From positions 83,446,793 to 83,510,792 of the forward strand of contig OX235273.1 in NCBI GenBank assembly GCA_944472155.2: a stretch of DNA of 64,000 bases. Direction: 5' to 3'. Below the pieces are notes generated by a model. It saw only the letters and a list, made by a program, of their open reading frames with translations. It was not told where the DNA came from and did not search any database. How positions within the stretch are numbered: position 1 is the stretch's first letter; each line of letters starts with the position of its first letter. Positions 11,801 to 22,609 of this stretch are shown in pieces. The position numbers were made by a program, and so were the translations under genes. The stretch is from Trichobilharzia szidati. Its lineage: Eukaryota > Platyhelminthes > Trematoda > Strigeidida > Schistosomatidae.

Positions 11801-13907
11801 TCTTCAGTAAAGGGAATTCAATCTGGTCCCTCTACTTCCCCGTCCTACACTTATTTTGTATGGCATTTATTATTTCTGATTTCGTCGAACATTTGTATTT
11901 GCAAAACGTTGTGTGTCTGCTGGTTGAATTTCTGGATAAGTGTCCTTTGAAATTGTCTGCTCAATGTTTCCGTTGTTTCACTACTTCTTTTCAATAGCTT
12001 CATTGCATTTGCCTCCTCCAGGATTGCGATCTGATTATTTGGATAATGTGAGGTCTCTTTTGGATTGTCGGTCTTCTGATTAAGCAGCTGGTATGCAGTA
12101 AAAGAGACATCATCTTTCCTAGCACTCTCCTTCACTCTTTCGTTCATTGCTGTGTAGGTTATATTTAGCTGCTGCTCTCGTTTTTCATCTTTTCCCTGGC
12201 TTACCTTGTACCACACTGTCCTTGTTTCCTTTACAGATTTCAGTTATCGATGTGAACCACATATTATTTTGCCTAATCTGCTTGACTAAAATGAGTATAA
12301 AGCATTCAAGGCGACTTTCTCATTTCTCTCCTTCACTTTCTGTATGTTAAACCAGGATTGTGGTCTACTTCTTGCCCTTCGAAGACTTCCCAGTTCATCT
12401 TTAGGATTGCTTACACTAGATAAAGGTCTGAACCTACAACTATTCCCTCGTCCTTCTTGTACCCAGGTAGATGCGTTTATCTTTTCTTGAGACTGAAATG
12501 TATTCTATCTGATTTTTGATGTGTTCATGAGAAGATATAGTGGAGAATTTGCAGGAATCTGTGACTCTCGGAATTGCCTACCAAAGAGTCAGTAATCTAG
12601 TCCAACTACCTAGACGAGCGGCTTTCACGATGTCACCAACAGCAATGAAGGCTCTCGCAGAGTGGAGAAGAATCTACCTTGAGATTATGACAACGGGACT
12701 CAAGCTTGTTGACAGTCATGGAGCCAAGTGAATAAGACTGCAGAGAACATACATGCTACCGAATCCCCATGTTCCAGTCGGAATCCAACAAATAATAATA
12801 AAATATTTATCGTCCATATACATACTAAATAATCATCCATTACGAGGTTATCGGTGATATTACTTTGTGTCCCAATATGGCTTTGAATTTGACATGAAAG
12901 ATTTTGATATAAACAAGTAAAATTCCATTACACGCATGACATTTACATTTGACAAATATTTTCCCGCATTTCCGCTTATCTGCTAGTTCATTGAGAAAAT
13001 TATTAATGAATGTGGTGTTGTGTTCTCATATCCCGAATACAGTCACTCACCATGTAATGAGTGATGTGTGAGTTATGGGTCAGCGATCACATCACATCTC
13101 TTACCATACAGCAGCATTCAGAAACTGACAGTGAGCATTGTGATGTGATCATGTCAATGAGTTTAGAAACATCTGTCAGTCATTGTTATTTCAGTTTAAG
13201 ATTTATAAGATCAAGTCGAATAACTAGTTTCTTCATTGGTATTCTGGATTCAGAAAGTGAAATAGAGTCGACTTTCAATATTCAGATGATGCGTGGTATT
13301 GTATAATTAACTGCAATTGTAACCACGAGATTATCGGCACGATGGATAGTAATTTTATATCGTCCGTAGAGTGCTCAGAATTATTAGGAATAATGCCTGT
13401 AATTTAGTCAGAAGTAGGAAATATTATGATTTCCCTGTCTGATTCTAAAGTATCCTAACTTCTTCTGCTGTAGCCTGCATATGAAATATTCGAAAACATT
13501 CGATTCACACTATTATCTTCATGAAATTAATGTACACTACTAAATATGACCAGATATTACTTCTAGACTATTAGTAATGAATAGCACTGCATAAATGTTC
13601 AGCGACAGATTTAACCAGTTATTTCAGTATACAGATATATCCTATTCACTTAGTATTACAGATGTCAGTGACACTCCGAATAAGCTGACATTAATTAAAG
13701 TCAACCTACATCGTAGTAATTGTGCAGCTGTTCTGCTGTTGGTGTATCTCCACTATTCCATAAATTTGTCCACCTTCGTTGTAATGCCCGGAGCTGTTTT
13801 CGAAACGGATTTAGCACAGACTTTATTCCAGACACTGGATGCAGACGAATTTTGATAATCTCAGAGTTCACACAGTGTAGACAGATGAGAAGTATGATCA
13901 CGTTCAT
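5893..13907 (-). CDS. Aspartic protease gene B (cathepsin D-like, family A1), complete six-exon gene
   Basis: Exons on the minus strand are 13907-13710, 10497-10255, 10215-10016, 9001-8882, 7043-6803 and 6054-5893 (stop TAA). They total 1164 nt, 387 residues, with GT/AG borders and consistent phases. Exon 1 gives a signal peptide (MNVIILLICLHCVNSE) and propeptide. Exon 2 has GTPPQTF and the first catalytic DTGST, a Cys pair, and a flap segment YIVGSYSGFWS. Exon 3 has FDGIIGM and FFPN. Exon 4 has GGEMVLGGVDPEYFTG. Exon 5 has the second catalytic IIDTGTSL. Exon 6 has the C-terminal WILGDVFMRKFYTVFD block. All catalytic residues are present, so an active secreted or lysosomal endopeptidase is expected. 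Intron 2 is 39 bp; intron 1 (3.2 kb) has collected a SINE and LINE pieces. A gut haemoglobinase role would fit the family in blood flukes but is inference. No lesion was seen. Confidence 0.9.
11009..11245 (+). mobile_element. tRNA-derived SINE, copy 1 (gene B intron 1)
   Basis: The head resembles a tRNA gene: an A-box-like GGTGGCACAAAGG and a B-box-like GGTTTGATCCCC, with GTCGG pairing CCGAC at the ends. A body of about 150 bp follows, containing GGTTGGACATGAGGCTAGC and CTTGAAGCCCTATGTTCCAC. The body recurs at 57.8-57.95 kb and, inverted, at 45.08-45.24 kb, so it is a dispersed family. It lies antisense within intron 1 of gene B. Confidence 0.75.
11500..12450 (-). pseudogene. LINE (RTE/CR1-type) RT-region fragment in gene B intron 1
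   Basis: Minus-strand translation gives RPQSWFNIQKVKERNEKV, then RQNNMWFTSITEI, then ITYTAMNERVKESARKDD, and further on a degraded KNVWKERQVPASWK-like block. These match in order the LINE at 22.6-23.5 kb (RPQAKLNTQKLKD, RQDKQWLTT, ASYKTLNKRVKKSARED, EKVWKEGKVPEDWK). Stops and frameshifts show decay. It is in the same orientation as gene B and is duplicated at 58005-58945. Confidence 0.7.
12590..12800 (+). mobile_element. LINE endonuclease scrap with AAT-rich tail
   Basis: A short stretch encoding MSPTAMKALAEW matches the APE-endonuclease region of the LINE at 21021-21060 (MSPTATKAPTQLE). It is followed by non-coding sequence and an AATAATAATAAAA tail, as at the 3' end of a truncated LINE. 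Duplicated at about 59085-59300. Confidence 0.5.
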
Positions 13908-13947
13908 TATAATGAATATTAGAAGTATTAAAATTAATTATTTCTTT

Positions 13948-14010
13948 GTGTTTAAATCTACATACTTATATTGATATGCTCATTGCTACACAAATGCTGA
14001 TTGGTTATCA
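13948..14010 (-). promoter_or_regulatory. Promoter of protease gene B
   Basis: On the minus strand CCAATCAG is followed by GAGCATATCAATATA and an AT-rich ATTTAAAC box about 45 bp before the ATG at 13907. The blocks correspond in order and spacing to those of genes A and C. The TATA box is weaker here than in A. Confidence 0.6.
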
Positions 14011-14068
14011 TTGACATTACTGTTGGTTTGTTGTCAGCACATTGTCTAACAATGTGTGATAATCATGG

Positions 14069-14090
14069 CGTATATATATATATATTTATA
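14069..14090. repeat. (TA)n microsatellite
   Basis: A short run of TA dinucleotides upstream of gene B. The run differs in length and composition in the second unit near 60567-60590. Confidence 0.6.
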
Positions 14091-14754
14091 CTAATAGCTT
14101 ATACAGTGTATGCTTGCTGGATCGGCCAACTCTAATGGTTCAGGATTATCAGGATGTTCTTGACGTGGTATAATACACCAGGTTTCAGGTATGACAAATA
14201 AGTCAATTTCCAAACGGTTACAGATTTCTTCTAACATATCTCAGCCATAATTCGCAATTGAGGTTCCAAGTGAATACGTCAGAGAGTTTATTTTTAGGTA
14301 GAATCCGGCATAAAATATTTGTTTCGGCTAAATGCTGTCAAAAGCACTGTCCCTGTGCAGCATAACTATTTCAGACATTCAAAGTTTGGAAATACACAAC
14401 GTGAGGATATACTTAATAAGATAAGATGTACGTGTACAGCAGGTACAGTTCAGCCATAGAAAGGTTATCAACGACCGAAGCGAAAGTTTATTTATTATGT
14501 GAGATAAATTTCAACGGAAACGAGTAATTAGGATTCTGAAGTATCGAAATGGTAAACAAATATTAAATTGAAGAAGTCGTTAGCAATAAGCAGTGTTAAG
14601 TCGAACACAAAAGAAGTAACTGAGGATAGTTAGGAAAGGAATTAACAACTGCCATTGTGGAAATTTGAGTTACCAATTAGATCAATCATTTTGCGCCGTT
14701 CTATCTACCAACGTTTTCATAAGCAGCTAGAAAGTGGATAGTTATAAAATTACT

Positions 14755-15180
14755 TCGAATAATCCCAGTGTACTTAGAAAACGAAATGAAGATTTTTCTG
14801 AAGTGAATTTTTAAAAATGACCCAATGTGTTTCAATACTCAAATTATTACAGATAATTCTGCAACATTTATGGTCTGCATATTTTGAAAATGATTAATTA
14901 ATTATAGGTTTCAAGGCCGTAGGTGTTACGAACTTCCTGGAAAAAATTGAGCGCCGAGTCAGATTGATTCATTATAAATTAATTAAATTAATCCCAGCGT
15001 GTTAAGAAAATCAAAACAAGATTTTTCTGAACGTTTCGCTGTGTAAGCCACAGCTTCTTCAGCAGATTTATTCGGATTTTTATTAATCATCAAAATATAT
15101 AGTCAAAATTTTTTACATAAATTGAAGTCAGTTTATTTGAAGGTCATTTGTCCATGGACATTTTGACCAATAGAAAATAT
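14755..15180 (-). mobile_element. PLE-I 3' region (pLTR-like) with partial internal repeat
   Basis: Two related stretches (about 14755-14805 and 14982-15030) both read roughly AATCCCAGYGT...AAGATTTTTCTGAA, suggesting a partial tandem repeat of the PLE terminal sequence. The second carries a ribozyme-like fold. It lies in the orientation of the PLE-I ORF, downstream of its stop. The same DNA is present at about 61270-61701 without the PLE-I body. Confidence 0.55.
15024..15066 (-). ncRNA. Hammerhead-ribozyme-like motif in PLE-I 3' region
   Basis: On the minus strand the order is TCTG, the core CTGAAGA, one extra A, a 6-bp stem GCTGTG/CACAGC with loop GCTTA, then GAAACGTT, then CAGA. TCTG pairs with CAGA as stem I. 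ACGT can act as a loop-less palindromic stem III, leaving GTT as the cleavage triplet. PLEs are known to carry minimal hammerhead motifs near their ends. The single extra base between the core and stem II departs from the canonical fold, so activity is uncertain. Confidence 0.55.
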
Positions 15181-15397
15181 GTAAGCAGTCATCACATATA
15201 TTTGTAATGACTAATGTCAAGTTGTTGTTGTGTTCACTCGTATGTGGTTAATTTGTACAGATTAGTTTTGTATGAGTGTGTGTGTATGTATGTTATTTTT
15301 CATATGGCAAATACGGGAATTCATATGTGATAAACATGATCCTACATGTTTTGAAAGGTCATGGAGGCTCATAGAGTGTTTATTGAATTTTTTTTTT

Positions 15398-17100
15398 TCA
15401 TTTGTCTTGCTTCATAAGAGTTTGCCATATAGGTGATAAGTCTATCCCTTCTTTCCTATTCACTGCATTCGATGTGGTTAAGATGTGCAAGGCTTCAGAA
15501 GTCAATCTTTCTTTATGTGAATGAAATCCTCTTCCAAGAATTTCGACATTGTCGAAATCAATCTTATGTCCGCTGTCTATAGCATGCATTGCTATAGCCG
15601 ATCTTTTTCTAGACTTTTTAGTTCTACTTCATTTCTAGGTGGACGTTTCGTGCATAGTCTATGTTCATTCACTCTGACCTTCACCTGCCTACTGCTCTCC
15701 CCTATATAGCATGCATCACATTCTGAACACTTTATCTTGTAGACAGAATTACTTTGTGACATTCTGGGAACTATATCTTTGACATGCACTAACGCTTTCT
15801 CCAGAGAATTAGAAGGTTTGACATAGACTTTAATACTATATGAGGCAAATAGTCTTTGAAGTTGTTCAGCAGTGTCCTTTCGGTATGGGATGGCTATCGT
15901 CGATAGCTAGGATTTTTCAATTTTTTGTTTTCCCTTATGCTGCTTTCTATTGATAATATTACCTAGTAGCTTTCTAGGATAACCATTTCCAATCAAAATC
16001 TGTTTTATGTTGGATATCTCGTTCTCCATATCGTCAGTATCTGTTATAATGTTTCTAGCTCTGTTAACGAGATTTAAAGCTACCGAAACTTTCATTCCTA
16101 TTGGATGGTCTGATTGGAAATTCAAATACTTGTTGGAATGTGTCGGCTTTCTGTATATGGTAAACTTTAGTTTTTCGTCAGTTTGTCTTTTTACAAGACT
16201 ATCAAGAAAGTTCAGAGTTCCCTCAGCCGATTCTATTTCATTAGTAAACTCAATATATTCTGAGATTAAGTTAATTTCTGTTAGAAAGCTTTCTTTTTCA
16301 GCTTTCTTTATGATGATAAATGTGTCATCTACATATCTGTAACAAATTCTAGGATGACAACTAAAACTTGTCAATGCTTTCTTTCCTGGGGCTTTCATAT
16401 ATAGGTTAGCTACAATTGGAGATGCTGGTGAACCCATTGCAACTCCATTTGTTTGACAGCATAGTTTGTCTTTAGAGGTAAAATATGTAGATTCCAAACA
16501 AAGTTTTAAGCATTTTATAACTTCATCTATTGATAATAAACATTTAGTTAATACTTCTTGATTGTTTTCAAGTTCATATTTCATAATATCGAGTGAATCA
16601 CAAATAGGAATACTAGTAAATAAAGAAACCACATCAAAACTTGCCATAATTTCGTCTTCTTCAATATTTATGTCCATTACTTTTCTTTTAAATTCCTCAA
16701 TATTTTGTGATGTTCGAAGGAATATTGTATTCAAGTGGTTTCAGTATTCGTGATATGAATTTTGATAAAGTAAATGTTACTGAATTGGTAAAATCAATTA
16801 TTAGTCTTAAAGGAACATCTACTTTATGTATTTTCGGCCTTCCATAAAATCTCGTGGCCGTGTTTGTCTTGGGAGCTATTGAAAACCAAACTGAATTCCC
16901 TAGTTTTGGTTTCAATCCTCTAAGTATATTGCATACTTGGGCTTTTAATTTGTTCATCGCACTAGACATTTTGTTTTCTGGTACTAAAGTGTAAGGTCCT
17001 GCTTCGATATGTTCCAAAGCTTTTTTGTCATAGTAGTCATTTTTATTCGCATTTCCCAATGAATGGAAAACAAAATGATACTGTTTTGACTGACGTTTGG
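15398..17100 (-). pseudogene. PLE-I: Penelope-like RT plus GIY-YIG endonuclease, decayed
   Basis: Minus-strand reading shows, in order, an RT fingers block (FYGRPKIHK, PLRLIIDFTNS), SFDVVSLFTSIP, GVAMGSPASPIVANLYM, the catalytic YRYVDDTFII, LNFLDSLVKR, IYRKPTHSNKYLNF, and then the GIY-YIG nuclease with VYKIKCSECDACYIGESSRQ and DSGHKIDF. This order is diagnostic of a Penelope-like retroelement, which copies itself by target-primed reverse transcription. It is inactive: there is a frameshift near 16720, an in-frame TAG at 15908 (after IEKS), and a one-base frameshift near 15600 inside the nuclease. The N-terminal part upstream of 17100 is not recognisable. It lies just beyond the end of segmental copy 1. 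Confidence 0.92.
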
Positions 17101-18000
17101 CTTTTGAATGTTATCAGCTTAATCAAAATATTACTAAACCATAATTCATAAGATCTCGGATTCTTATGCAGTAACCGAATCATCTTTCTTCAGCATAAGG
17201 TAATTCTTAAGTTGTAATAGGATGGAGTCATTTATATCTGTGAGGCACTTAGACCTGACCAAATGCAGATCACTTGACCCTAATAAGATTAGAAATCTAA
17301 TAAATGGCTCAGCTACATCACTGAGTGCAATTACACACAGCCACAAAATGGGACGTGATTAGACGACAGACCTAAATCGAGTGTCAAAGGTTGGATGCAT
17401 AGATTGAAAACTAGAGGTCTATTTACCGAAGCGGCTGAGAATACGTGCACTGGGAATGGTCCAACACCTGTCTCAGACATCTTCAAAATTATATTACTCC
17501 TACAAGAAATGAGGAGGAAGGAAGAGAACTGTATAAATCAAGATTCGAGCAACAAATCACTTTTAGGAAGTCATCAATAAATTTTACTGTTTCAATGTTT
17601 GATATATTCAATAAATTATTAATTGTTGATTCGTGCATTCATACCTGGAAGAAGAATATCTTAGAATTCGATTAGCCCACCAATGATGAAACTCGACTTT
17701 CTAGAAATACAGTCGTGAAATCATTCTTGTTAGTCGATCTGGTGTAATATCATGAAGCAGCTATCTGGATATTGGAAACGTTAAATCCAACATTTGTGTT
17801 TACTTCAACCAAAGAGTATTTCGAGGGGGATATCGAACGTTTTGCCCATGAAGACTTGAGCTTCAGAATATATGAAAAATTGATAATTGTGGTGAAAGTT
17901 CTTGACTTAAGTGTCAATGAAAAGGCTCCTTACAGTTTTTCTTAAAACATCTATGCGTCCATATAAATCACAAATTATATAGAGAATCGAACGCTGACCA
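17101..18000. other. No gene recognised
   Basis: Short open frames only, on both strands, with no recognisable domain. It may include the unrecognisable 5' part of PLE-I. Confidence 0.4.
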
Positions 18001-18245
18001 GACCGTTGAGTGACAGCAAATGACAGGTAATCAAGCGGAAGATGAAGGGGAAGCGACGAGTTGGATGTGTGTCTGGGGTTAACATGGAGGAGATCGTGTG
18101 AGAAGGAGATGGATGCTTTGCTTCAATCATGGAGCCATCGAAAAGAGACTGCAGAACAACAGAGTGAAATGGAGATGTGCTTTGTTTAAGCCATATTTCC
18201 CACTCTTAATCTAAGGAAACTGTGATAATAATGATATACCACATC
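18000..18245 (+). mobile_element. Possible LINE 3'-end remnant
   Basis: It contains a KMKGKRRVG-like basic stretch and a GTGAAATGGAGATGTGCT segment before an AATAATGATA tail. A similar end (GGAGATGTGC then AATAATAATAT) occurs near 29330-29395. This resembles the C-terminal and 3' end of RTE/CR1-type LINEs. Identification rests on weak similarity. Confidence 0.35.
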
Positions 18246-19518
18246 TTTCTTATCACAAGAACTTTCTACACCCGCCACTGTTAATTTTACTGTGGAGAGA
18301 AGATTACTTCAAATATACGATGGTGGAAAATTATATGTGCTGAGAGCTTCACGAGTGTCCAGAAATTAACCTCACTTCTTGAATTTTCTCCCTTTAAGTC
18401 CCACTCAACTAATTCGCATTCAGACACTACTAACGAAGAAGTGTTTTTGATGAGAGCATATTTAAATATGATTATTAACGTAGGCTTATTCAGAGGAAAA
18501 TTTTTTCATACTATAAATATTACCAGAGTATTTTACTGCGTAGTACTCACAGTTTGTAAAAAGTTCTTTAAGCGGACTTGCGAGTGACAGAATCCATTGC
18601 GACACGGTGGTGCTGATCTGCAGAAAAACCAAATTCTAGCAAGGAATCTTCCTCCACCACTTTCGAGAAAGACATGATTTCCGGTTGAAAGTAAATAAAA
18701 CATATGCGCGAGTTCATTTTGCAGAATCAGGATATGCTTGAATGGTTTAAACAAAAGAAAGTGAGAAAATTTCATATATTATTTTGGACGGAAATTAAGG
18801 TAGCCTATCGAATTAAGTTGGTGACCTGAAAAGATCTTATGTTATTAGTAGCTTTTGTGGGGTGTCATATGTCACTACATAAATGTAAATGATAGGTTGG
18901 CAGTATTTCTACGCGTTGATGGTGAATTAATTTATAACTTCATACTCGATAACTGATATTTTTCCCTGCTACATTGTATTGAATAAGCTGTTCTTATACA
19001 TTCATAAACCACTGATAAGAAATAATATCTGTGAAAAGTCCGTGCATGGCGGAATAGACCAATTCATTATAATTTTATTTCAGTGGTTATCTACACAGAA
19101 TACGATGTTTGTGATTTCACTGATATTTAGAGCAAAATGACTGTCAGTGATATTGTTTCTTTGATGAATTGAAAACAAGTCCAACAGTTGGTTGGATCAC
19201 GAGCAGTACATCTGCTCGAAATATCAGCAAATTCTGAAGCTCGTCATTGTGTAAATTTTGATAAGTATGTGTTTTAACATTTTATCTCTTCTTAATATAC
19301 ACGTACACGGCTGACATGCAGTTACCACAAACAAATTATTCACTGGTGACGTGAATAAATGAGAACTTAGGAATTCTACAGTAGTAAAAGAAATAAAACT
19401 GACACACTTTTACTTTCTTTCTTGTCTGTTCATTACTGTGACCTCTGAATTAGCAAGCTCGTCAAACCTCATCATGGTTCACTGAGAAGAGGTTAGATAG
19501 TCTTTATCTCCATTTCAT

Positions 19519-20170
19519 TTGTGTTGAACTTTATACTACTTATCACTAGTAACCACCATGATATAATATTGAAATCGCCATTTTATTACGTCTTTACCAC
19601 AGTTATTGATTCGCATTGGAATTCATCCTACTTATCGTCAAACGTTCCGTTACGAGTGGAATAATTCTCTTCTTATGGTTAAACTGAACACTGTTTATTC
19701 GAATCCATTTGATTCTTATCCTCCTCATTCGCGTGTTGTTTGTATCTCCACGCGGATAACGTACTGGGTACAGCTTTGTTGTGTTTCTGTACTGAAACAC
19801 AGTGACAGTGCGTTTGACGCCATACATACTCAATACCTCACATTCTGAAATGTATAAATTCTACTTATTATATATGTGTAATATACTACTGTGTTTTGGA
19901 CAAATCATGTGTGTATCACCGATTACAGATTATAGAATCCAGACTACTTGGAAGGAAACTACAGTCTCCTAGATGAATGATCCTCTTAGAACTCAGTGTA
20001 CTTTCATTGAGTATCACTCTCTGTCTCTGTCGAATCATAGAATTGTGTACTGCCAACTGGTACTTCTGGCGTAACTGTAATTAGTAACATTTAAAAGGAA
20101 ATGAAAAGTGGCTTTTCAGATACCCTCAGCTAATTATCGGTTTTTTGATGTTAACTGTTGCATTTTGCGG
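19519..20170 (+). repeat. Diverged copy of the 20.3-kb repeat family
   Basis: It starts TTTGTGTTGAACTTTATACT, as the repeat at 20289 does (TTTGTGTTCAACCTTATACT). It follows the same order of blocks, including a CACGCGGATAACG stretch matching CACGTGGATCGCC, a GGTACTTCTGG stretch and a TTTTTTGATGTTAACTGTT stretch. It is an older, direct-orientation copy. Confidence 0.6.
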
Positions 20171-20282
20171 TACCGTGAAGCCGAAATATGCCGCACGTGT
20201 CAGTCTCTTCATTATACCTACATGATATATATTACCAAAGTTTGAAGCACTTGTTATCTGTTATACTACTGTCCATTTAAAT

Positions 20283-20806
20283 TCCTACATTTGTGTTCAA
20301 CCTTATACTACTTGCCATTAGTAAGTAGTCGAAATATATTTTCTCACTTCTTAAAGACGGATTAGTTTGCCATCGAAGTTTAACCCACCTGATGTATTCG
20401 GACCCTATTTTGGTGTATGGTGACTAATTTCTTGTAGTTGAACATTATCTGCTCTATACACTTTATTTGTGTACTCGTTACTGTTGAACAATGTTTATTC
20501 CCATCCCTTTATTCCGTGTCTGGCATTCACAAGCTGTTTAAATAACACGTGGATCGCCTTTGACACAGCTCTGCTGTTTTCACTTATTGAGCTTGACCTT
20601 GACGCGCTGTTCGAATTTTGTGTTACATTACTTAGTTACACAAAATTCTCATTTCTGTGGTACTTGTGGCCAGGAATTTGCAGAGATCAATGTAATTCGT
20701 TTACCTTCGAACACTGATTCTGTGGATATAATCTTGTTGACCATTAGTACCTATAAGGAACTGTCGGCCATTTTTTGATTGTTAGACACTAACTAATAAC
20801 GACAAT
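20283..20806 (+). repeat. Left arm of the ~510-bp inverted repeat
   Basis: Nearly identical, in reverse complement, to 23795-24305; the longest open frames of the two arms differ at one residue (Phe versus Cys). Its inner end leads into the LINE endonuclease region, so it may be the 5' untranslated region of that LINE. Confidence 0.85.
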
Positions 20807-20989
20807 TGAGTGTTTTATTGTGTTTACATGTCCAAGTTGGCGCAAGTTGGTTTGTCTCTGGTTCGCATGTCATTTTTGGCAATTGTATTTAACAGTGATA
20901 TTTTTGCCGCGGTTTTTGTCTCTGTCGATGCTTTTCCTGTTGTGACATTTTGTTGTTGTTCTGATTGCCTTGCTTCTTATTTCCCTGCT

Positions 20990-21580
20990 TATTATGGTAG
21001 CAGTGGTGTGGCTGTCATAATGTCACCAACGGCAACGAAGGCCCCCACACAATTGGAGGTGATCTCGCCCAGGATAACACCACAAGATTCAACTCAAAAG
21101 AATGGGGAGTGACAATTGTGCAGTGTTATGCACCCACAAACAACGCAGACCTCGAATAGAGAGAAGAGTTCTACAAGCAACTACAGGCAACAATGGACAA
21201 TACTCCAGTCGGCGACATTACAATACTAATGGGAGAAATTAACGTCAAACTGGGGCCAGACAAATAAGGGAGAGAATTCACTATAGGTAGAGAAGCTTTT
21301 CGAGAGATGAACTCTTCACCAAATTCTGCGCCTTCAATGAACTAGTGATTAGCGACAGCATATTCAAGCACAAGGATATTCACAAAGCGACATGGGTGTC
21401 ACCAGACGGGTGATCTGAAAACCAAATTTGTTTCATGTCGATGCTCCTCAAGAAAGTGGAGACGCAGCTTACTGGGCACAAAAGTAAGAAGAGTAGTAGA
21501 CGTTGGCTCAGACCACTATCTCTTACAAGGAAAACTCCAAAGCAAATTAAAAGCTTTCAAGGAAACAGGAGCTGAAACGC
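20990..21580 (+). pseudogene. LINE (RTE/CR1-type) APE-endonuclease fragment
   Basis: Plus-strand translation shows SGVAVIMSPTATKAP, then VTIVQCYAPTNNADLE, EEFYKQLQATMD, GDITILMGEINVKLGP and a GRE..GREAF block. These are conserved blocks of the apurinic-type endonuclease of non-LTR retrotransposons, the enzyme that nicks target DNA. In-frame stops interrupt it (for example after ADLE and GPDK). Its end, 21473-21575, is repeated at 22613-22715 with visible divergence. Confidence 0.8.
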
Positions 21581-22026
21581 GGTAGTGGAAACGTGATGAT
21601 TTGTCACAACGGCTTTTACTGATATAATTGGAGTAAAAGAAAAGCTGAATAGGTGTCTTGGTTTTAGGTAATGAGGTGAACAATCTAGTGAATGAGTTGT
21701 ATTGAGGGGGCACATAGAAACGGAGAAAAACATGTGAATATTCTAATAACAACAACAGCTTCATTCTCAAGAGTGATTGTACAGAACTATCAGTGGAGTT
21801 CATTTCATGATATTTTTTCCTTGTCCAATGTCTTCAGATAAAATAATAATTGACAGGGGATCCTGTGACGCAATACTATCCGACCTGAAGTGCAGACGAA
21901 CCCAGTATAGTATACATATAGAAGCACATGCATACGTCCCTTCCGCACCGTCTGTAGGTATTAATCGAAATATGTTTTCTCATTATGCAGACCTTAATAC
22001 AGTTTTCAAAATATCCGTTCTCACTA

Positions 22027-22320
22027 AATGAGTCTCCCATTATTTTATTGCATCATTCGGGTCTTACTAACAGGGAATATTAGACCACTAGTGGAACTTC
22101 GTTTGTATGCCAGAAGAAGAGACGATCTGAGATGGAAGTATTTGCGAATCCATGACTTCTTCCGGAAAATACCCAGCATAATACTGCCATCCGGCCTTCC
22201 CATTAGATACACGTCAATAAACGACAAATTATTGTCCTTCTGTCTTTCATATGTGGATTCAATGTTTGGGTGAGCCACATTGAAAGATTTGAGGTGGACC
22301 TCGGCATTCATTCAATTCCT
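22027..22320 (-). pseudogene. Penelope-like RT fragment inside the LINE
   Basis: Minus-strand translation reads AHPNIESTYERQKDNNLSFI, DVYLMGRPDGSI, FRKKSWIRKYFHLRS and LLLAYKRSSTSGLIF. This matches the PLE RT thumb region (HPSLIFT..., LHFLDVQLSRR, YRKPTSVGQYTHF, VPIRYK). The catalytic YxDD region is absent. The fragment lies between two pieces of the LINE, in the opposite orientation. Confidence 0.7.
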
Positions 22321-22609
22321 ATTCAAGATGAAAGTATTGTGTATGCATCCACAGCAGAACGAGAGTTGGTTGATCGCATTTGTGAGCGGATTGTTCTCTA
22401 ATTTGGCCATAAATAAGTTGGCTAAATAAATAACCAAGATATAATTGACTGCCGATCCTTACACTTGAAACTGAATCTCAATGCATAGCTGAAAATACAC
22501 GTTCCTCGTACAGCGGAGTAGTCAGGCTTTACAGTTAGAAAATAGAATATTAGTCACACAAATTTGAAACCAATGTGGTTAATGGAATTAACGTCCAGGC
22601 ATATGAAGC

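Larger units (their letters stand above)
1..15180. repeat. Segmental duplication, copy 1 (partner 46676-61701)
   Basis: Base 1 aligns with base 46676 and the match continues to about 15180 (partner 61701) with a few per cent differences by eye. The offset changes in steps because of indels: an 8-bp deletion in copy 1 near 2485, short insertions in copy 2 near 56010 and 56395, and a deletion of roughly 210 bp in copy 2 near 57993. It carries gene A exon 1, a PLE RT remnant and the whole of gene B with its intronic repeats. The left limit lies outside the window. The right limit falls in the 3' region of PLE-I, after a shared run ending in 'caatagaaaatat'. Confidence 0.95.
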
